The position numbers and the translations under genes were made by a program. 64,000 bases of DNA from JANXYW01 sp031400455 (GTDB lineage Bacteria > Chloroflexota > Dehalococcoidia > DSTF01 > JACRBR01): assembly GCA_031400455.1 (NCBI GenBank), contig JANNPX010000025.1, positions 1-64,000 on the forward strand. Direction: 5' to 3'. The notes below the pieces were generated by a model. That model ran no database searches, had not been told where the DNA came from, and saw nothing but the letters and a program-made list of their open reading frames with translations. This document shows, one piece after another, positions 61,953 to 64,000 of the stretch (positions are counted from its first letter, which is position 1; the number at the start of each line of letters is the position of its first letter).

Positions 61953-62063
61953 ATGCAGCGCCGACCGGTCACGAACCCTGGGCACGAGAGCAATACGCGT
62001 TCGACGCCGCGCGTACTCTCGATCGCCTGTGGAGGGCGGGGGCCTGCTATCGCGGATCCGTAG
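61953..62063 (+). CDS. Possible 36-residue leader peptide before the GNAT pair
   Basis: ATG with GAGGAG at 5 bases. The peptide is basic and Pro/Gly/Ser/Arg-rich (MQRRPVTNPGHESNTRSTPR at its start, then VLSIACGGRGPAIADP). It ends at the foot of the hairpin at 62060 and just before the terminator, so it is placed as an attenuator leader ORF would be. It could also be chance. No family is recognised. Confidence 0.35.
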   Translation: MQRRPVTNPGHESNTRSTPRVLSIACGGRGPAIADP

Positions 62064-62095
62064 CTGAAACAGCTACATAAGACGAGGAGCAGGCC
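62041..62095 (+). promoter_or_regulatory. Possible antiterminator/attenuator hairpins upstream of the GNAT terminator
   Basis: GGCCTGCT (62041-62048) can pair with AGCAGGCC (62088-62095), which shares its last bases with the terminator's 5' arm (62093-62100), so the two are partly exclusive. Inside lies GTAGCT-GAAAC-AGCTAC (62060-62076). The layout resembles a terminator/antiterminator switch, here inferred from pairing alone. Confidence 0.45.
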
Positions 62096-62115
62096 CACCG
62101 AACACGGTGGGCTTT
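62093..62115 (+). terminator. Intrinsic terminator upstream of the GNAT pair
   Basis: GCCCACCG-AACA-CGGTGGGC, a perfect 8-bp stem with tetraloop, followed by TTTGTTGTTGT. It lies 30 bases before the first GNAT start, an unusual place for a terminator unless readthrough is controlled. Confidence 0.75.
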
Positions 62116-62144
62116 GTTGTTGTATCGAGCGGACGGAGGACCGG

Positions 62145-62717
62145 ATGATCGAAGGCAAACTGGTGAACCTGCGGGCGGGCGAGATGGCGGACCTCGACCG
62201 GAACTTCCGCTGGATGAACGACCGCGAGGTGACTGAGCACCTTGCGATGCGTTACCCGATCTCCCTCTCTGCGGAAGAGGTGTGGATGCGCGAGGGCACC
62301 GCGAAGCCCATGGCGTTCGGCAGCCACGTGTTCTTCGCAATCGATACGAAGGACGGCGTGCACATCGGCAACATCAGCTTCCACGCGATGTCGCCGGAAC
62401 ACCGGAAGGCGCGGCTGGGGGTGGTGATCGGCGACAAGGGCTACTGGGCGAAGGGGTACGGGACTGATGCGATGCTGACGTTTCTGCGGTTCGCCTTCGA
62501 CGAGATGAACTTCCACCGCATCGACCTCACTGTCGACGCTGATAATCCGCGCGCGATCGCCTGCTACCGCAAGTGCGGCTTTGTGGAGGAGGCGCGGATG
62601 CGGCAGACGCTCTTTATGCGTGGTGCGTACAAGGATCAGTTCGTGATGGGCGTGCTGCGTGACGAGTTCTACTCACTGCACGGTGCGACGCAGGCTCGCG
62701 AGGAGGTGGCGCGATGA
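62145..62717 (+). CDS. GNAT-family acetyltransferase, first tandem copy
   Basis: About 190 residues. The start MIEGKLVNLRAGEMADLDRN and the acetyl-CoA loop GDKGYWAKGYGTDA match the RimJ/RimL-like GNAT subgroup, with HRIDLTVDADNPRAIACYRK and CGFVEEARMRQ in the C-terminal motif B. The substrate may be a protein N-terminus, an amine or an aminoglycoside-like compound. ATG at 62145 follows CGGACGGAGGACCGG, with GGAGG at 5 bases. The leader upstream is terminator-controlled. It overlaps the second copy by 4 bases (ATGA). Confidence 0.88.
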   Translation: MIEGKLVNLRAGEMADLDRNFRWMNDREVTEHLAMRYPISLSAEEVWMREGTAKPMAFGSHVFFAIDTKDGVHIGNISFHAMSPEHRKARLGVVIGDKGYWAKGYGTDAMLTFLRFAFDEMNFHRIDLTVDADNPRAIACYRKCGFVEEARMRQTLFMRGAYKDQFVMGVLRDEFYSLHGATQAREEVAR

Positions 62718-63244
62718 TCGAGGGCAAGCTGGTGAACCTGCGGGCTCGGGAGATGACGGACGTTGAGCGAATGACGCGCTGGATCAACGACCGCGAGGTG
62801 ACGCGCTTCATGGGCGGCGCGTACCCGTGGTCATCTGAGGCCGAGGAGGCGTTCGTGCGGACCACGGCGTCGGCGCCGATGACGTTCGGGGATCTGCGGT
62901 TCGCGATCGACACCAAGGACGGCGTCCACATCGGCGGCTGCGGGTTGCACCGTGCGTCGCCGGAGAATCGCGACGCCGAGCTGGGCATCATGATCGGCGA
63001 GAAGGCGTACTGGTCGAAGGGCTACGGCAGCGATGCTGTCGCGACTCTGGTCCGGTTCGCGTTCGAGGAGATGAACCTCAACCGGGTAGAACTGCACGTG
63101 TACGACTTCAACGAGCGGGGTCAGGCCGCGTACCGGAAGTGCGGTTTCGTCGAGGAGGGGCGGATGCGGCAGGCGCACTTCTCCGAGGGGAAGTACGGCG
63201 ACGTCGTCGTGATGGCCGTGCTGCGTGACGAGTGGGTATCGTGA
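62714..63244 (+). CDS. GNAT-family acetyltransferase, second tandem copy
   Basis: About 176 residues, clearly paralogous to the upstream gene: MIEGKLVNLRAREMTDVERM, the acetyl-CoA loop GEKAYWSKGYGSDAVATL and NRVELHVYDFNERGQAAYRK, CGFVEEGRMRQ. The ATG overlaps the first copy's TGA. The two differ most in residues 45-85, the substrate-facing region, so they may take different acceptors. Related to RimJ/AAC(6')-type acetyltransferases in general pattern; antibiotic resistance is a possibility only. Confidence 0.88.
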   Translation: MIEGKLVNLRAREMTDVERMTRWINDREVTRFMGGAYPWSSEAEEAFVRTTASAPMTFGDLRFAIDTKDGVHIGGCGLHRASPENRDAELGIMIGEKAYWSKGYGSDAVATLVRFAFEEMNLNRVELHVYDFNERGQAAYRKCGFVEEGRMRQAHFSEGKYGDVVVMAVLRDEWVS

Positions 63245-63246
63245 CG

Positions 63247-63296
63247 GGAACCGCAGATTGCTCAAATTGATGGGAACCACGAAGCGCACGAAGGGG
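63247..63296. repeat. Mixed dispersed repeat after the GNAT pair
   Basis: GGAACCGCAGATTGCTCAAA (a CGCAGATT-type unit) followed by AACCACGAAGCGCACGAAGG, a second common type (ACCACGAAG.ACGAAGG). No gene lies in the 139-bp gap. Confidence 0.6.
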
Positions 63297-63310
63297 CTCG
63301 AACGTCTTTA

Positions 63311-63358
63311 GGGGCGACCGGAACTGAAGCCCCTCCGCTACGAGGGCGCGGTCGCCCG
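63311..63358. repeat. GGGGCGACCG hairpin repeat between convergent genes
   Basis: GGGCGACCG (63312-63320) pairs with CGGTCGCCC (63349-63357) around a 28-base loop. It may serve as a two-way terminator between the GNAT pair and the enoyl-CoA hydratase. Confidence 0.5.
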
Positions 63359-63383
63359 ATGACGCAGGGGCGCTTCGTCGTTG

Positions 63384-64000
63384 CTACTTCTGCTTGGGGC
63401 GGGATTCCTGTTCGGTGCGACGCTGCTTGTAGCTCGTGCTGGCGCGGCCGTCGCCGAACTTGCTGTCGCGCCACTCCAGTGCTGCTTTCAGCCCCTGTGT
63501 CATCGCGAGGCGACCGAACTCGCGCACGGATGGCGCCAGGTGGGCGCGGCCGTCGTTCTCGGCGGCCATGCGCTGGATGGTGCGGGCGCCCATCAGCTCC
63601 ATGGCGGCGTTGACGATGCGCTTGTTCGGCGCGAGCAGCTCGACGTCGATCTTCTCCATCTTCGAGGCGATGCCCTCGACCTCTTCTTCGAGGAAGTCGG
63701 GAGGGACGGACTTGAGCACGAGGCCGATCTCGGCGGCCTGGAATCCTGTGACGCTGTCTCCAGTGAGCAGGAAGTACTTCGCCCATTGCGGGCCCACGAG
63801 GTACGTCCACATGTGCGCCGGCGGCGAGCCCATCGCGCGCACGGGTGGATAGCCGATGACCGCATCATCGGCGGCGATGACGAGATCGCACATCAGGGCG
63901 AGGTCGGTGCCGCCTGCCAGGCAATATCCGTGGATCTGCGCGATGACGGGCTTGTGGATGTCCCAGATCGCCATGCGCTCGCGCTGCTGCCGCTCGAGCT
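63384..64000 (-). CDS. Enoyl-CoA hydratase/isomerase family protein, truncated by the window end
   Basis: At least 205 residues; the 5' end lies beyond the window. The crotonase fold signature is clear: KPVIAQIHGYCLAGGTDLAL then MCDLVIAADDAVIGYPPV, with the oxyanion Gly pair in LAGGTD. Catalytic Glu residues of true hydratases cannot be placed with confidence (PPVRAMGSPPAHMW has none at the usual spot), so this may be an isomerase or another crotonase. The C-terminus (SYKQRRTEQESRPKQK) is basic. Its position near the CoA-transferases suggests a fatty or aromatic acid catabolism context. Confidence 0.85.
   Translation of the reverse strand, partial: LERQQRERMAIWDIHKPVIAQIHGYCLAGGTDLALMCDLVIAADDAVIGYPPVRAMGSPPAHMWTYLVGPQWAKYFLLTGDSVTGFQAAEIGLVLKSVPPDFLEEEVEGIASKMEKIDVELLAPNKRIVNAAMELMGARTIQRMAAENDGRAHLAPSVREFGRLAMTQGLKAALEWRDSKFGDGRASTSYKQRRTEQESRPKQK

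Overview
The window is GC-rich, densely coded bacterial chromosome with no rRNA, tRNA, CRISPR array, insertion sequence or prophage that I could recognise. Several traits point to Chloroflexota, most likely a Dehalococcoidia-like or related environmental lineage: extracellular Thr-Pro (TPT-type) linkers, a TIGR01906-type membrane protein, a YabN-type methylase-MazG fusion, a Lon-family protease of the AAA_32 type, a DsbA-VKOR pair, paired family III CoA-transferases, an Ala-Lys-rich histone-like protein, frequent GTG/TTG starts, and many short dispersed repeats at gene ends. The assignment is inference; no marker gene settles it.

Layout. 0.1-8.2 kb: MazG, a membrane protein, a polysaccharide deacetylase overlapping a polytopic membrane protein, a PRC-barrel protein, an SDR oxidoreductase, a divergent dihydropteroate synthase and a histidine phosphatase. 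8.3-14.6 kb (mostly minus strand): a secreted protein with dockerin-like repeats, a LapA-like protein, a DUF255 thioredoxin-domain protein, a DUF2199 protein, gamma-glutamyltransferase and a NUDIX hydrolase. 14.6-21.4 kb: Lon-type protease, GT39-like transferase and a response regulator-histidine kinase operon with Pho-box-like direct repeats in front. 21.4-28.1 kb: small secreted protein, LIV-type binding lipoprotein, SRPBCC protein, metallo-hydrolase, TPR protein, class I amidotransferase and LCP ligase. 28.3-31.2 kb: ispF, cysE and cysS. 31.3-37 kb: a degenerate GGDEF-like protein, then a strong TATAAT promoter driving USP-TrkA-TrkA-pheA, followed by an EamA exporter, a DinB-like protein and a K+ channel with RCK domains. 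37-42.6 kb: nitronate monooxygenase-like enzyme, Asp-box propeller protein and a tandem array of three beta-helix surface proteins. 42.7-51.7 kb: small conserved protein, PPOX protein, YHYH protein, a 1081-residue NorD-like VWA protein, a TPT-linker protein and an HD-GYP phosphodiesterase. 51.9-58.5 kb: phosphoesterase, MATE exporter, M23 peptidase, MoxR ATPase-DUF952, and DsbA-VKOR. 58.6-64 kb: two coupled CoA-transferases, the histone-like protein, a leader-terminator region ahead of two tandem GNAT acetyltransferases, and a truncated enoyl-CoA hydratase.

The most unusual parts are (i) the beta-helix array. Each gene carries a conserved 5' cassette (structured leader plus N-terminal export segment), and in two copies a perfect 12-nt anti-Shine-Dalgarno element lies exactly 120 nt upstream of the ribosome binding site. 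The third gene keeps the cassette but carries a different passenger domain. (ii) The short-ORF, hairpin and terminator leader ahead of the GNAT pair. (iii) A population of short dispersed repeats that not only fill junctions but enter coding sequence, giving stop codons, an N-terminal extension and possibly a ribosome binding site.
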